64,000 nucleotides of DNA from the NCBI RefSeq assembly GCF_001767295.1, contig NZ_CP014944.1, positions 372,001 through 436,000 on the forward strand, written 5' to 3'. Below the pieces are notes generated by a model that did no database searches, was not told the DNA's origin, and saw only the letters and a list, made by a program, of their open reading frames with translations. Below, piece by piece: positions 26,178 to 37,269 of the stretch. The translations under genes and the position numbers were made by a program. How positions within the stretch are numbered: the first letter of the stretch is position 1; every line of letters starts with the position of its first letter. This DNA comes from Colwellia sp. PAMC 20917. GTDB lineage: Bacteria > Pseudomonadota > Gammaproteobacteria > Enterobacterales > Alteromonadaceae.

Positions 26178-28379
26178 TTAAGCGTTAATTGGTAAACGCA
26201 TTGGTCTTTTACCTAAGACCGCCAATGCATTGGCAACTGCTGGGGCAATAGTGGGTACGCCAACTTCACCAAAACCACCGGGTTCATTAGCACTTTCAAG
26301 CAACTTCACTTGAACAATCGGCGCTTCAGCCATTTTAATGATAGGGTAATCATGAAAATTGCTTTGTTTAACACCGCCACTTTCAATATCACAACGTCCA
26401 TAAAGTGCCGCCGTTAATCCAAAGAGCACGCCACCTTCGACTTGAGCTATTGCTGAGTCTGGGTTGACCACCACACCACTGTCCGTCACTATCCAAACAC
26501 GATGAACATGCGCTTGGTTATTTTGCAGTGAAACTTCAGCAACGGTAGCAACCATAGTGCCAAAACTTTTTTGTACAGCAACGCCCATTGCTTTACCGTC
26601 AGAGCTAACACCGTATTGCCAATTGCACAGTTGCGCCACTTCCTTTAAGCATTTGGCATGATCGTCGTTATTATCGAGTAATGCTAATCGATATTTAATG
26701 GGATCAACCTGTGCTTTTTCAGCCAATATATCGATAAAACTCTCGTTGAAAAATGCATGTTGACTATTTTCGACACTACGCCAAAAACCAATAGGCACGG
26801 GAGAAGGATGATTAGCAAACTGCACCTTAATATTATCGACGTTATAAGGTGGCATAGAAGCTGGCGCGCCACCTTCGCTGCCATAGCTTGCCGATAGCCA
26901 ATAACGTGGTTTAGCGTTTTCGTCAAGCTGTGCTGAAAATTTTGCCAGAACTGCCGGTCGATAAACATCTTGTCTCGTGTCAGCCTCACGCGACCAAGTG
27001 AGTTTGATAGGAAACTTGTATTTTTTTACTAGAGTGACAACTTCATCAATCCACATTATTGGATTGTCTTCACTCATGCTAAAACCGACACGACGACCAA
27101 AGCCTCCTCCCATTGAATGGGCATGAAAAACAACATCTTCTACGTCCATATTAGCGACTTTTGCCGCATGGACACGAGCATAAAGTGGATTTTGTACACC
27201 TGCCGCAACATGAAGCTTATCACCTTCGAACCAAGCGCTCGCATTCATCGGTTCCATAGTAGCGTGTGCTAAATAAGGCACCCAAAATTCAGCTTCAACA
27301 GTTTCACCGCTACCGCCTAACACAGACGCTACATCGCCAATATTGTGAGCATCACTCAATTCTCCTTGCAAACTCTCACGTTGAAAAGTTTTAATACTTG
27401 CTGAACTTAAATCACTATTTTTATGGGATGCTGCCGTAATTTTTAACGCTTTTATCGCTTGCTCTGCTCGCCAAGGATTATTAGCGATAACAGCAACGGA
27501 TAGCCCCATATTTTCAACACCCAGCACACCCCGCATCGAGGTAATTTCAGCTAAGTTATCAATAGTGGCGACATTAGCGCCAAAGACACCGCTATGTGCA
27601 ATAGCTGCATAGCGCATCCCTTCCACATGGCGATCGATACCGTATTGTGTTTCAAGAAATATTTTATCCGGTAAATCATGACGAGGCATTGCCTTACCAA
27701 TAAACTTACGATCACCTTTTGCACGAAGTGTGTAGTTTTCAGGAACGTCTAAAGTTGCCGCATGCTCAACCAGTTCCCCATAACTCCAGCGGCTGTCGCC
27801 ATCAACAACATATCCAGCATCGGTAGTCGTATTAGTACTTGCGCCGTATTTATCGATGGCTGCGTTAATCAGCATTTGACGTGCAGCTGCGGCTGCTTCA
27901 CGCATAACTTGCCAGCCAGTAAAACGAATAGAGGCGCTCCCCCCAGTCATTTGCATATTCAGTAAATCAGCTAGGCGGTTGAAAGCATTACTAGCAATAT
28001 GCTCTGCCCAGGCTGGTGGCTTACCGATCATTTCACTAACAAAGCCTTCAAAAACGCCACCATTGGAAAATGCAGTGGTCGCAGGCGCAAGCTCTAGTTT
28101 GATTTGCTGCCAATCCAAGTCAAGTTCATCAGCCACTATTTGGGTTAAACCAGTACCAGCGCCTTGACCAAGCTCGGTATGCGGAGAAAGTAGTGTAACG
28201 GTATTGTCTTTGTTGATACGAAGCCACAAGTTGAGTAAGGTGTCTTTGGTGTTGCCATCTCGCTGCACACCAAGGCGATCATGCATGGCCAAATGTGTCC
28301 CTAAACCAATAACCCCTAGCGCTAATCCGCCGCCAATCGCTGCACCACCAAAAACAAACATCCGACGAGTAAGACTCAT
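26178..28379 (-). CDS. Molybdopterin-binding aldehyde/isoquinoline oxidoreductase large subunit
   Basis: 733 residues of the xanthine-oxidase family, of the IorB-like type. The start MSLTRRMFVFGGAAIGGGLA is a Tat signal (twin Arg followed by a hydrophobic run), so the folded cofactor-containing enzyme is exported. Recognised cofactor blocks include SPHTELGQGAGTGLTQIVAD, HSMGGGFGRR and EPGGFGEVGVPTIAPAVANA, which carries the active-site glutamate region. It overlaps the 2Fe-2S subunit by 4 bases. No FAD subunit is present, as usual for this exported two-subunit type that passes electrons to cytochromes. Substrate unknown; a link to purines is possible but not shown. Confidence 0.9.
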   Translation of the reverse strand: MSLTRRMFVFGGAAIGGGLALGVIGLGTHLAMHDRLGVQRDGNTKDTLLNLWLRINKDNTVTLLSPHTELGQGAGTGLTQIVADELDLDWQQIKLELAPATTAFSNGGVFEGFVSEMIGKPPAWAEHIASNAFNRLADLLNMQMTGGSASIRFTGWQVMREAAAAARQMLINAAIDKYGASTNTTTDAGYVVDGDSRWSYGELVEHAATLDVPENYTLRAKGDRKFIGKAMPRHDLPDKIFLETQYGIDRHVEGMRYAAIAHSGVFGANVATIDNLAEITSMRGVLGVENMGLSVAVIANNPWRAEQAIKALKITAASHKNSDLSSASIKTFQRESLQGELSDAHNIGDVASVLGGSGETVEAEFWVPYLAHATMEPMNASAWFEGDKLHVAAGVQNPLYARVHAAKVANMDVEDVVFHAHSMGGGFGRRVGFSMSEDNPIMWIDEVVTLVKKYKFPIKLTWSREADTRQDVYRPAVLAKFSAQLDENAKPRYWLSASYGSEGGAPASMPPYNVDNIKVQFANHPSPVPIGFWRSVENSQHAFFNESFIDILAEKAQVDPIKYRLALLDNNDDHAKCLKEVAQLCNWQYGVSSDGKAMGVAVQKSFGTMVATVAEVSLQNNQAHVHRVWIVTDSGVVVNPDSAIAQVEGGVLFGLTAALYGRCDIESGGVKQSNFHDYPIIKMAEAPIVQVKLLESANEPGGFGEVGVPTIAPAVANALAVLGKRPMRLPINA

Positions 28380-28834
28380 AAAGACATCTCCTTTGCTATA
28401 TCAAGAATGGCAGCTTTAACTCGGCTGTAAGTTCCGCAACGACAGATATTGGTCATTGCTGTATCGATATCGTCAGAGCTTGGATTAGGAGTACTTGCTA
28501 ATAATGCAGCTGCTGCCATCATCATTCCTGACTGACAATAACCACACTGAGGAACTTGGTGTTTAATCCAAGCAGCCTGTAAAGCGTGCGGAGCCTCTTT
28601 TGAGCCGAGAGTTTCAACCGTATTCACTTGCTTACCTTGGGCTGCAACCGCCGGATACATACAAGAGCGAACGGCCTGATTGTCAACGTGTACCGTGCAA
28701 GCACCACATTGTGCTATGCCACAGCCAAACTTAGTGCCGCGAAGACCTGCTTCTTCGCGGATCAACCAAAGCAAAGGCATATCGTCTTCGACATCAAATA
28801 ATTGTTCGCGGCCATTAAGGTTGATCGAAATCAT
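28376..28834 (-). CDS. 2Fe-2S subunit of the molybdenum hydroxylase (IorA-like)
   Basis: 152 residues with both clusters: plant-type C38, C43, C46, C58 (FGCGIAQCGACTV) and the helical-domain C97, C100, C131, C133 (QCGYCQSGM, NICRCGTYSRVK). Length is standard. It transfers electrons from the molybdenum cofactor subunit encoded 4 bases into its own end. It has no signal peptide, so it is likely co-exported with the Tat-targeted partner. It is the first gene of the two-gene operon. Confidence 0.93.
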   Translation of the reverse strand: MISINLNGREQLFDVEDDMPLLWLIREEAGLRGTKFGCGIAQCGACTVHVDNQAVRSCMYPAVAAQGKQVNTVETLGSKEAPHALQAAWIKHQVPQCGYCQSGMMMAAAALLASTPNPSSDDIDTAMTNICRCGTYSRVKAAILDIAKEMSL

Positions 28835-29777
28835 AGGGGTTCCTTGCTAAAATATTATAAAGAGAGATAAAAATTTCCACTAAAATCAATCGATAAGATT
28901 AATCTAAGAAATCAAAACTGACGGTTATTGTGTTTGAGTTTGCGACTATCATCGCTAAAAACTATTCTCGTCACAATAGCAGCTATTGATAATTTACAAC
29001 GATGTTCTTCGCAATTAATCACTTTGAGCAGAACCTATTAAAGGTTATTCACGTTTATTGAATAAAATAAATATTATGTTGCTTTCTATTTTGAGTCAAT
29101 AATTACCTTATAATCACTCAATTTCTTAGCGTGCCCCCCTAAAATTTAATGTTTAATATCGTTAGATTTCGGCTGTTTTTCTAAGGAGGGTGAATGTGAC
29201 TTCGTTAAAGATAGTGCAGATAAGCTGACTTTAATTTCTAACAAAAAACACTTCAAAGCAAACGATATCGTCGCCCTTTATTAAAACGACATGTGAGAGA
29301 TTTAACGATTAATTAAGTAAATACTAGATGTTGACAAGGTTAACAATAATAAAAAAAGCATCCACTATGGAATATTCATTAACGTTAGTTTTAGACAAAG
29401 CGAGGAGATTAACAGCAATGCTTACCTGATGCTTTGCGCTGACTTAAGGTGATATTAATTTTAACGGCTAACTTTTGATTGAAAAATATAGACTAAACGC
29501 TTCTTCTCTTAGGCTGAACATATTCTAAAGTAGCTAAAAATAGAGAGTAATGGCTATGCAACCTTCGCTTAGACATTATCTCGTTCAAAACTAGTTAAAT
29601 CTAAACATTCATTAGCTCTATGGATAAGGCATCGTAAATACAATTGTTTATTGTTTATTTTATCTAGATAAAATTTAACTGTTAATTTAGGTTGTTGCGG
29701 GTCAATATTATTTCAACTCAAAACAGGTAGGCAGTGGTAAATAATGACCTGCGTCTTTGTTTATAAGATTTACTATA
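28835..29777. other. Long gap without recognisable genes
   Basis: About 940 bases, AT-rich. Short frames begin after an AAGGAGGGT at about 29185 but stop within a dozen codons. No protein fragment, repeat or RNA structure was recognised. It probably holds the promoter of the molybdenum hydroxylase operon and decayed DNA. Confidence 0.4.
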
Positions 29778-31363
29778 TTAACTCGCTTTAAAACCAATTC
29801 TAAAACCTCCCCAATGTTTGCCATTAACAAAAATGGGTGCGGAAACATCATGCATTATTTCCCCTGTATCGCGCTTATAGGTTTGTAATAAAAATTTATC
29901 TGTGTGTTTTCCACAGCGAATACCTGTAGGGTCATTAAATAAACGTTTAGTGCGATTATTAATAGCATCTATTGCCTGATTACCGGTTAGCGGCTTTGAA
30001 AAACATTTGTTATGCGTAGGAAAATAACCATTAATATCAACAGCGCCTGCATAAATCATGTTAGAGAATTCTACTAATAAAGGTTCTTGAATAGCAGGTA
30101 AATGTTGGTCTGTGAATTTATCAAAACTGGTGGTAAATTTTTTCGGCTCGGTAAGTCCCAAAGGTTTATAATTAAAATCAAATAACTGCAGCTCTGTTAT
30201 CTCATTATTTTTAATACTTTTTTCAAATAACTGACCAATTTTACTGGCTGTATACTGCGCCTGATTGCACATATTACTTATTAAAGTATCACTAGAAAAA
30301 TTAGAGATATGTACAAATATCGACTCGGTGCCATTGGATAATGTTGTCGCTTGCTTTGATACAGACTTCGTTTCGTGGCTTTTATCCACTAAAAAGTCAT
30401 GTAAATTTATAATAGCGGTTGAAATTTCATTAGCGGCTAAATCTTGTTCTTTTAAAGCGTGACTTATTTGATCACTCGCGCCCGATGAATCAGCCATAAG
30501 CTGATCAATGTCTTTGAAACCTTGTGATAAATCAGTCATGGTGACGACAACACTATCAGTTTTTTCAACAATTTCCGCTATTACTTGGGTTGTTTCAGTG
30601 GTTTCGTCACTAATTTGTTTAAGCATGTCAGCTATTTTTCGAGTAGCATCAGCAGTTTTTCCTGCCAGCGCTCTGACTTCATCGGCAACAACAGCAAAAC
30701 CGCGACCTTGTTCGCCTGCGCGAGCAGCTTCTATCGCCGCATTTAAAGCCAGTAAGTTTGTTTGGCTTGATATGCCATCTATTACATCAGTAATACTCTG
30801 TATTTGCTGTGTTTTGCTGGCCAGTGATTCAATTTTTTTTGTGGCGATACTAACCGCATCATGAAGCTCATTGACGGTATCAATGTTGTGGCTTAACTTT
30901 GCTGAACTTGAGCTGCTAGCGGTCATTGCTAGACTCGCTTGTTCTGAGGCTAATGAAGAATTTTCGTTTATTTGCTTACTGTTAGCCGACATTTCTTCCG
31001 CTGCAGTCGCTAATCGGTCGACATCTTCACTTGATATTTCTATCGCTTGGGCCAATTGGTTTAAAAAGAAGCTTACCTCTGCAGAATTAATCGCTAACTC
31101 ACTGGCGGTATTACCGATAGAATAACCTATTTTGGCAAGCGATTCGGTTGTTAAATTGTCACGTTGCTTTTTTGTTTCGTCTTTTTTTATATTTTTATAG
31201 CAGTGACTTACGCCTAAAAAAACAGCAAAAAAACTAACGACTGCTACACCAGTGAAGCGAGCAATACTGATGAAAAAGCTTTGTGGCTAGCATATGCAAT
31301 TGAAGTGATCATTATGGTAATGACTAATGAAACAAGTACTGATTTCTGTAATTTATTTTCCAT
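29778..31363 (-). pseudogene. Methyl-accepting chemotaxis protein, frame-disrupted near the N-terminus
   Basis: ATG at 31363 begins MENKLQKSVLVSLVITIMIT, a membrane helix, and stops early. Adding one T to the run near 31276-31280 fuses it to a second helix ([19 protein letters not shown]) and the long open frame that runs to 29778. The signalling hairpin is perfect ([38 protein letters not shown]). A C-terminal extension of about 140 residues (YPFHKCF-like [40 protein letters not shown]) resembles a Cache/PAS-like sensor placed after the signalling domain. If the shift is real, translation from an internal TTG would give a soluble receptor. Confidence 0.75.
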
Positions 31364-31925
31364 ATGACGACTCACTATAATATTACGTTATTGATATCAG
31401 ACAAGATATCAGACAATAAGAGGTAGTTAATTTGTCTTTAATAACTACATTAATACATAATTATCAACAATATGCACCGTAGACCTTAGTATTATAAATC
31501 TTATTGTATTACTAAAGTCTCACCGCTAACGTTTAGTACGTGAACTACCCCGCGACTTTCGCTTCGCTCGGATCACGGGGTTTTCTCGACAGGTTCGATA
31601 AAAGTAAATACTTCTTGAGCCTAAAAATTTTTCCCTAAAATAAAATGATACACTTGGGTCACCTAAGTAAAGACCCAAACGGCCTTTAGTGTTATTTAAT
31701 CCGCTACATGTTGACAAAAATTTTATATAACTATCAAAGCCAAAGTAGCATACTAGACGATAAGCTTATGGCTTACATTACAGGGGCGTTACATAATGCA
31801 TGAGTAAATAAAACTAAGCTTTTGGCTTAATTAGGTTTATTCGCCTTTAGCAATGTTATAACCTATTAAATAAGATCTTTTGTACTTTTTGTTGACCTTA
31901 CCTGGATTTGATAATCTAAATATTT
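31364..31925. other. Gap between chemoreceptor and hybrid kinase
   Basis: No gene is supported. It contains the GC-rich hairpin at 31547-31581, and the last 60 bases before 31926 should hold the kinase promoter, with TTGACC near 31890 and TAATCT near 31912 as possible hexamers. Confidence 0.4.
31547..31581. repeat. Isolated GC-rich hairpin, possibly an IS200/IS605-type end
   Basis: ACCCCG pairs with CGGGGT around a loop rich in TTCGCTTCGCTCGG, followed by TTTTCTCG. The GC content is far above the surroundings. Such hairpins with a trailing T run are common at IS200/IS605-type ends, but no transposase is nearby; a rho-independent terminator is the alternative. Confidence 0.35.
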
Positions 31926-34900
31926 ATGAAATATAATTTATCGCTTGTTAATCACGTTATCTGCTTTGTTATGCTATTTATTGGAACGATTGCTCCAGCA
32001 TATAGTAATGAGTCGCCTTCAAAGCTCATAAATGAATACTCGGTTAAAATGCTCAACGAGGAAGATGGCTTTATTTCTTCTGAGATATATTCAATTATTC
32101 AGGATAACCAAGGGTTACTTTGGTTTGGTACCGCTGAAAATGGCGTTATGCGCTATGATGGTCGAAAAATAACCCTATTTGAATTTGATAGTATGAGTTC
32201 AAACGGTTTATCGCATAATGATGCTGGAAACCTGATGTTGGACCACGCTGGAAATATATGGATTGGCACTTGGGGAGGAGGCGCTAGCCTATATGAACCA
32301 AAAACAGGAAGCTTTAGTAATTTCATTCATGATCCGCTTCGCCTTGCTTCTATTTCATCTAATCGAATTCAATCCTTATTTCATGACCAAGAGGACAGTA
32401 TTTGGTTAGGCTCATATGATAAAGGGCTAAGTCGATATTTAGGTAATAATAGCTTTGAGCATATTACAAAGACTGATGATTCACCATCAAGTTTATCCCA
32501 TAATAGAATATGGGATATTGAAAACAACAATAGTAATAGCCTCTGGGTTGCCACTAGCTTTGGCTTAAATTTATATGACAAAACTAAGCAAACCTTTTCT
32601 CATTTTTTCCCTGCTCCAGAAAATAAAACACCAACAGGCGCAAATGAAATACGCAGTATTTTAAAAACGTCAAAAGACAAGCTTTATGTAGGTACTCAAC
32701 AAGGTCCATTCTCCTTCGATAAAGAAAATGGTCTTTTTACACGATTAAAAACACTTGATAATCAATATTTAGATCAAGTGAATTCTATGATAGAAGACCA
32801 AGAGGGTTACGTTTGGTTTGTCACCAGCAAAGGCTTGTTTCGACAATCAAACACCGGCCCTCAAATTGAACAACTTGACCTTGGCAATAACAAGGGTCTA
32901 AGAATAATTTTCGAAGATAGCTCTAGAACCATCTGGGTCACTAGCGAAACTCACGGCATATATAAGTTAGTACCACATCGTAAATTTAAATCGATAAATA
33001 GCCCTGAACTGACCGCGCCAAATGGAATAACAACAGATGCTAATGGTGATCTTGTCATTGTATCTTCGTCATCGCAGTTATATAAGTGGCAGGTATCATC
33101 ACAAAAACTAGCCACATTATCAGCACCAATATTTAGCGATGAGAATGGCTATGGCGCTAATAGACTATTAGAAAATCCCATTATATTTCTTGATGGTAAT
33201 AATAGTTTATGGGTTGCACAAGATGAAGGTTTAGCTAAATTCAACTTAGACACTCAATACGTTGAGTTATTAACCTACCCTAAAACAGATCCAAACCATA
33301 AAGAGTTCAGAGAGTTACGAGCCCTTAACATGGACCAATATGGGTACCTTTGGATTGGTACTTATAAAAATGGTGTATATCGCTATAACCCTTCGACTAA
33401 AGCCTTTACTCATTTAAATGAATCTTTGGGATTATCTCACCCCGAAGTTTTGAAAATATTTAAAGATAGTGAACAAAATATGTGGGTTGGAACCGGTAAT
33501 GGTGTAAATCTTTGGCAAGCAGACGAACAAAAATTCATTTCATTTCAAAGTAATAAAAAACAATCTGATAGTTTATTAGGAAATATCGTACAGGATATCC
33601 ATCAAAGTAGAAATGGCAACGTTTGGATTGCTACGCAAAAAGGACTCAACTTATACCTTCCAGAAACAAAAACCTTTAAACATTTTGATAAAAGAAATGG
33701 ATTACCTACCTCTTTAATCCGTGCAATTGCTGATGATAAAAGTGGTCATTTATGGCTAACGACCAATAAGGGGATCTCAAGATTAGACCCTTTATCAGGA
33801 AAAGTAACTAATTTTGACAGCTATAATGGCTTATTAGGAATGAATTATTATCCAAATAGCCTAGTAAAAGGCGCAAATGAGACATTTTTCACCAGTAGCC
33901 AACGCGGCATTGAGTATTTTAGCGCTTCAGATATAGAAACATCCAATGATGAATTCAATCTTGTTTTAACCGGCTTTAATAAAATGGGTCATCCGATAAA
34001 GCTTGATAGACCTTATTCTTATGTCACTGATATTGAACTGACTTATCATGACTACTTTTTCTCTTTTGAGTTCTCTCTTTTAGATTTTATTTCACCTAAC
34101 AAAAACAAGTATGCTTATAAACTTGAAGGCTATGATGATAATTGGATTGAAGTGGGTAATAGAAATATTGCTTCATTTACTAATCTAGATGGAGGTACAT
34201 ATAAACTGCTTGTCAAAGCAACAAACAGCAGTGGTGAGTGGGGAGAAAAATTACTGTCTATTAACTTGTATATATCTCCACCGCCTTGGAAAACCTGGTG
34301 GGCATACAGTTTATATGTATTATTAACCTTAATTGTCATATTTATTACCATTTATTTAAGAACACGTTTACAGCAGACAGAAATAGACAGACAAAAGCAA
34401 TTTGTGTTAACACTTGAAGAGCAAGTGACTGAGAAAACAGCTTCGCTAAAGAAGCAGGCTAAGGACTTAATTGCAGCATTAAAAAAATCAGAAGAAGCAA
34501 CACAACTCAAATCAGAATTTTTAGCTAATATGAGTCACGAAATAAGAACACCAATGAACGGGGTTTTAGGTATGCTGGGTTTACTCATTGATAGTGACCT
34601 AACAAAAGAACAAGCCCAAAACGTAAGCATAGCCAATACCAGTGCCCACGCTTTATTGGCACTTATTAATGATATTCTTGATCTTTCAAAGATTGAAGCG
34701 GGTAAAATAGAACTTGAGTATATAGATTTTAATTTACGTAACTTAGTGGGAGAGCTTGCCGAATCTATTTCACTTGCCGCGCAAAGAAAAGGCGTTGAAA
34801 TAATACTCGATTTAACAGGTATTCCCTGCTCTTTCATTAAATCAGATCCGGGACGAATACGACAAATCCTCACCAATATTTTAAGTAATGCCATAAAATT

Positions 34901-36098
34901 TACCGATCAAGGTCAGATAGTCATTAAAGCTAAACTCGAACCTGCCCAAAAAGATCATCACTTTATATTTAGTTGTGAAATTCAAGATACTGGCATTGGT
35001 ATTCCAGCAGAAAAAATATTTTTACTGTTTGGCTCATTTAGCCAAGTTGACGCTTCTACAACCAGAAAATATGGCGGTACCGGGTTAGGATTAAGTATAA
35101 CAAAAAAACTATGTAAACTGCTCAATGGTGATGTAACGGTATTGAGTAATATAGGCCATGGCAGCTGCTTTAAAGTATCATGTCTAGTACAAGAAAGTGA
35201 ATTATCGACCCCCGTAGTGCCACCGATAGAAGGCTTAAGGTTAAATATTTTAATTGTCGATGATAATAAAACTAGCCGTGAGGTGTTGCGCAGGCAATTA
35301 GAGTGTTGGGGGATAAACGTCACTGAAGCTGAAAGTGCTAAAGAAGCTTTATTTCTTTGTGATGAATGTTTTTCTTCATCAAATTCAACGATATTTGATC
35401 TGGCATTAGTGGACATGGAAATGCCATCGATGAATGGAGAAGCGTTAGCTAAAATAATTCGAGCGAATAAAAGCTATGACCCAATGGCATTAGTGATGAT
35501 GACGTCAATCGATGAAAAACACGACGCTAAACACTTTGCAGACTTGGGTAGTAGTACTTATTTTCCTAAACCAGCAACAACCCGCAATTTATTTAATGCT
35601 TTAGCGGTTATTAAAAATAATACCAATACATTAATAACGGCGCATAACAGTATCGACCTAGCAGCAATAAAAAAACCTAATATCGCTGAAATGAAAGGTC
35701 ACTGGCCTAGAGAAATGCATGTGCTACTTGTTGAAGATAACCGGGTAAACCAAATGGTAGCGCTAGCTGTCTTAAAAAAAATCGGCTTAATCGCAGATCT
35801 AGCGACTAATGGTGTTGACGCCTTAAATAGATTAAAAGAAGCGACAGTTATTAAACCCTATACAGTTGTGATCATGGATTGCCAAATGCCAGAAATGGAC
35901 GGTTATGAAGCAACAAGGAGAATAAGAGCAGGTGATGCTGGAGTAGAAAACACCGCAATTCCAATCATTGCAATGACAGCTAATGCAATGCAAGGTGACA
36001 AAGAAAAATGTATAGAAGCGGGTATGGATGATTATTTAACCAAACCAATCGAGCCAATGTTGGTGCTTGAAAAATTAAAGTTATGGCGCCATAAATAA
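31926..36098 (+). CDS. Hybrid sensor histidine kinase with double propeller sensor and two receivers
   Basis: 1390 residues. A signal peptide ([18 protein letters not shown]) is followed by about 14 propeller repeats with the LWFGT/IWIGT-type motif (to about residue 670), a Y_Y_Y domain (680-780), a membrane helix near 785-805, a coiled coil, HisKA with His869 ([15 protein letters not shown]), HATPase ([16 protein letters not shown]) and two receivers with [21 protein letters not shown] and [24 protein letters not shown]. This differs from Bacteroides polysaccharide sensors in lacking an AraC output; it probably relays phosphate to a separate regulator such as 36576-37268. Its ligand is unknown. 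Confidence 0.92.
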   Translation: MKYNLSLVNHVICFVMLFIGTIAPAYSNESPSKLINEYSVKMLNEEDGFISSEIYSIIQDNQGLLWFGTAENGVMRYDGRKITLFEFDSMSSNGLSHNDAGNLMLDHAGNIWIGTWGGGASLYEPKTGSFSNFIHDPLRLASISSNRIQSLFHDQEDSIWLGSYDKGLSRYLGNNSFEHITKTDDSPSSLSHNRIWDIENNNSNSLWVATSFGLNLYDKTKQTFSHFFPAPENKTPTGANEIRSILKTSKDKLYVGTQQGPFSFDKENGLFTRLKTLDNQYLDQVNSMIEDQEGYVWFVTSKGLFRQSNTGPQIEQLDLGNNKGLRIIFEDSSRTIWVTSETHGIYKLVPHRKFKSINSPELTAPNGITTDANGDLVIVSSSSQLYKWQVSSQKLATLSAPIFSDENGYGANRLLENPIIFLDGNNSLWVAQDEGLAKFNLDTQYVELLTYPKTDPNHKEFRELRALNMDQYGYLWIGTYKNGVYRYNPSTKAFTHLNESLGLSHPEVLKIFKDSEQNMWVGTGNGVNLWQADEQKFISFQSNKKQSDSLLGNIVQDIHQSRNGNVWIATQKGLNLYLPETKTFKHFDKRNGLPTSLIRAIADDKSGHLWLTTNKGISRLDPLSGKVTNFDSYNGLLGMNYYPNSLVKGANETFFTSSQRGIEYFSASDIETSNDEFNLVLTGFNKMGHPIKLDRPYSYVTDIELTYHDYFFSFEFSLLDFISPNKNKYAYKLEGYDDNWIEVGNRNIASFTNLDGGTYKLLVKATNSSGEWGEKLLSINLYISPPPWKTWWAYSLYVLLTLIVIFITIYLRTRLQQTEIDRQKQFVLTLEEQVTEKTASLKKQAKDLIAALKKSEEATQLKSEFLANMSHEIRTPMNGVLGMLGLLIDSDLTKEQAQNVSIANTSAHALLALINDILDLSKIEAGKIELEYIDFNLRNLVGELAESISLAAQRKGVEIILDLTGIPCSFIKSDPGRIRQILTNILSNAIKFTDQGQIVIKAKLEPAQKDHHFIFSCEIQDTGIGIPAEKIFLLFGSFSQVDASTTRKYGGTGLGLSITKKLCKLLNGDVTVLSNIGHGSCFKVSCLVQESELSTPVVPPIEGLRLNILIVDDNKTSREVLRRQLECWGINVTEAESAKEALFLCDECFSSSNSTIFDLALVDMEMPSMNGEALAKIIRANKSYDPMALVMMTSIDEKHDAKHFADLGSSTYFPKPATTRNLFNALAVIKNNTNTLITAHNSIDLAAIKKPNIAEMKGHWPREMHVLLVEDNRVNQMVALAVLKKIGLIADLATNGVDALNRLKEATVIKPYTVVIMDCQMPEMDGYEATRRIRAGDAGVENTAIPIIAMTANAMQGDKEKCIEAGMDDYLTKPIEPMLVLEKLKLWRHK

Positions 36099-36151
36099 AG
36101 ATGTTATCGGGCTTGAGCTATTATTATCTTTATAGTATCGGTGTTTAACAT

Positions 36152-36316
36152 ATGGATGTGAACTCTGCCCTCGCCTTTTCTACTTTAAAAGAAGTTGCTA
36201 ATGAACTATTACTGGTATCAACTTTAGACGACCTTTCAACAGACTTTACTAAAGCTCAAACCCTTCTTGAAAGTACGACCCTATTTATATTGTCAGCTAT
36301 TTTAAAATATGGTTGA
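36152..36316 (+). CDS. Short ORF of 54 codons, unknown
   Basis: ATG 36152 to TGA 36316 reads MDVNSALAFSTLKEVANELL, then LVSTLDDLSTDFTKAQTLLE and a hydrophobic tail LFILSAILKYG. It starts 54 bases after the hybrid kinase stop on the same strand. Composition is protein-like, and it may be the truncated N-terminus of a longer signalling protein. No clear ribosome-binding site was seen, so confidence is low. The rest of the 36099-36575 gap shows nothing else recognisable. Confidence 0.35.
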   Translation: MDVNSALAFSTLKEVANELLLVSTLDDLSTDFTKAQTLLESTTLFILSAILKYG

Positions 36317-36575
36317 CGTGAGCATATATACTCTATGACTTTATGCCCCAAAGTGCATAGAAACTGTAAAGTAGTGGTTAAGATGAACAAGCCACAATAT
36401 ACAGCCCTCATGCTTACTCCTGACTTTTTATTTATGTTTCTTTAAATAAAAAAACAAAAAAATATTTTAAATATTCTTTGTATATGTATTAAATATATAA
36501 TTGATGATACTGAACCATTACGCCTTGGTAAATATTCATGTACGGCGTGATGCGCGTATTGCAAACTAAAGTAGA

Positions 36576-37268
36576 ATGAACTTAATGAATACAATATTAA
36601 TAGTTGAAGACGATGATCATATCCGCGAGATGGTACTTTATATTCTACAAAAAGAGGAATATACAGTAACAGGTGTTGCCAGTGCAGAAGCGGCGTTGTC
36701 ATATTGTATGCAAGAAAAGCCCGATTTAATAATCCTTGATATTGAATTACCAGGAATCAATGGTTATCAATTTTGTGAGCGTTTACAAAAAAATATCTCT
36801 AATGAGATGCCAGTAATTATTATGTTAACCGATCAAATAGATATCAGTGATATGGAAAAGGGTCTAGCAAGTTATGCTGATGATTATATTGCTAAACCTT
36901 TTAACCCTCGCCTCCTTGTGGCACGCATAAAAGCGAATTTGAGGCGACTATCAGGGTTGACTGAACCAGTAGCAAGCGAACGACTTTCATACTTTGGCGT
37001 TGCTATTGATATAACCTCTCGGCACGTAACTTTAAATGATGAACATATACAGCTTCAGAAAATGGAATTTGATATTTTGTATTTATTAATGTCATCACCC
37101 AATAAAGTATTTTCGCGAGATGCCATTATCTCTCACAGCAAAGGAGATAATTACTATATTGCAGATCGTGCTATTGATAACCAAATATATAAGCTACGGA
37201 AAAAACTCGGTGAGGCTGGAAAACATTTAGAGACAGTATCAGGGATAGGTTACCGCTTCTCTGATTAG
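36576..37268 (+). CDS. OmpR/PhoB-family response regulator
   Basis: 230 residues; the true start may be the fourth residue (MNTILIVEDDDHIREM). The receiver has E11-D12-D13, phospho-acceptor D55 (LIILDIELPGING) and Lys in DYIAKPFNPR. The winged helix is typical (LQKMEFDILYLLMSSPNKVF, DRAIDNQIYKLRKKLGEAGK, ETVSGIGYRF). It lies between two hybrid kinases, 3' of one and convergent with the other, so either could phosphorylate it. It probably acts as a DNA-binding output of this signalling cluster. Confidence 0.92.
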   Translation: MNLMNTILIVEDDDHIREMVLYILQKEEYTVTGVASAEAALSYCMQEKPDLIILDIELPGINGYQFCERLQKNISNEMPVIIMLTDQIDISDMEKGLASYADDYIAKPFNPRLLVARIKANLRRLSGLTEPVASERLSYFGVAIDITSRHVTLNDEHIQLQKMEFDILYLLMSSPNKVFSRDAIISHSKGDNYYIADRAIDNQIYKLRKKLGEAGKHLETVSGIGYRFSD

Positions 37269-37269
37269 G

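Noticed and set aside
29150-29450. Possible small gene after AAGGAGGGT at about 29185
   Set aside because: All frames stop within about a dozen codons and no conserved text appears.
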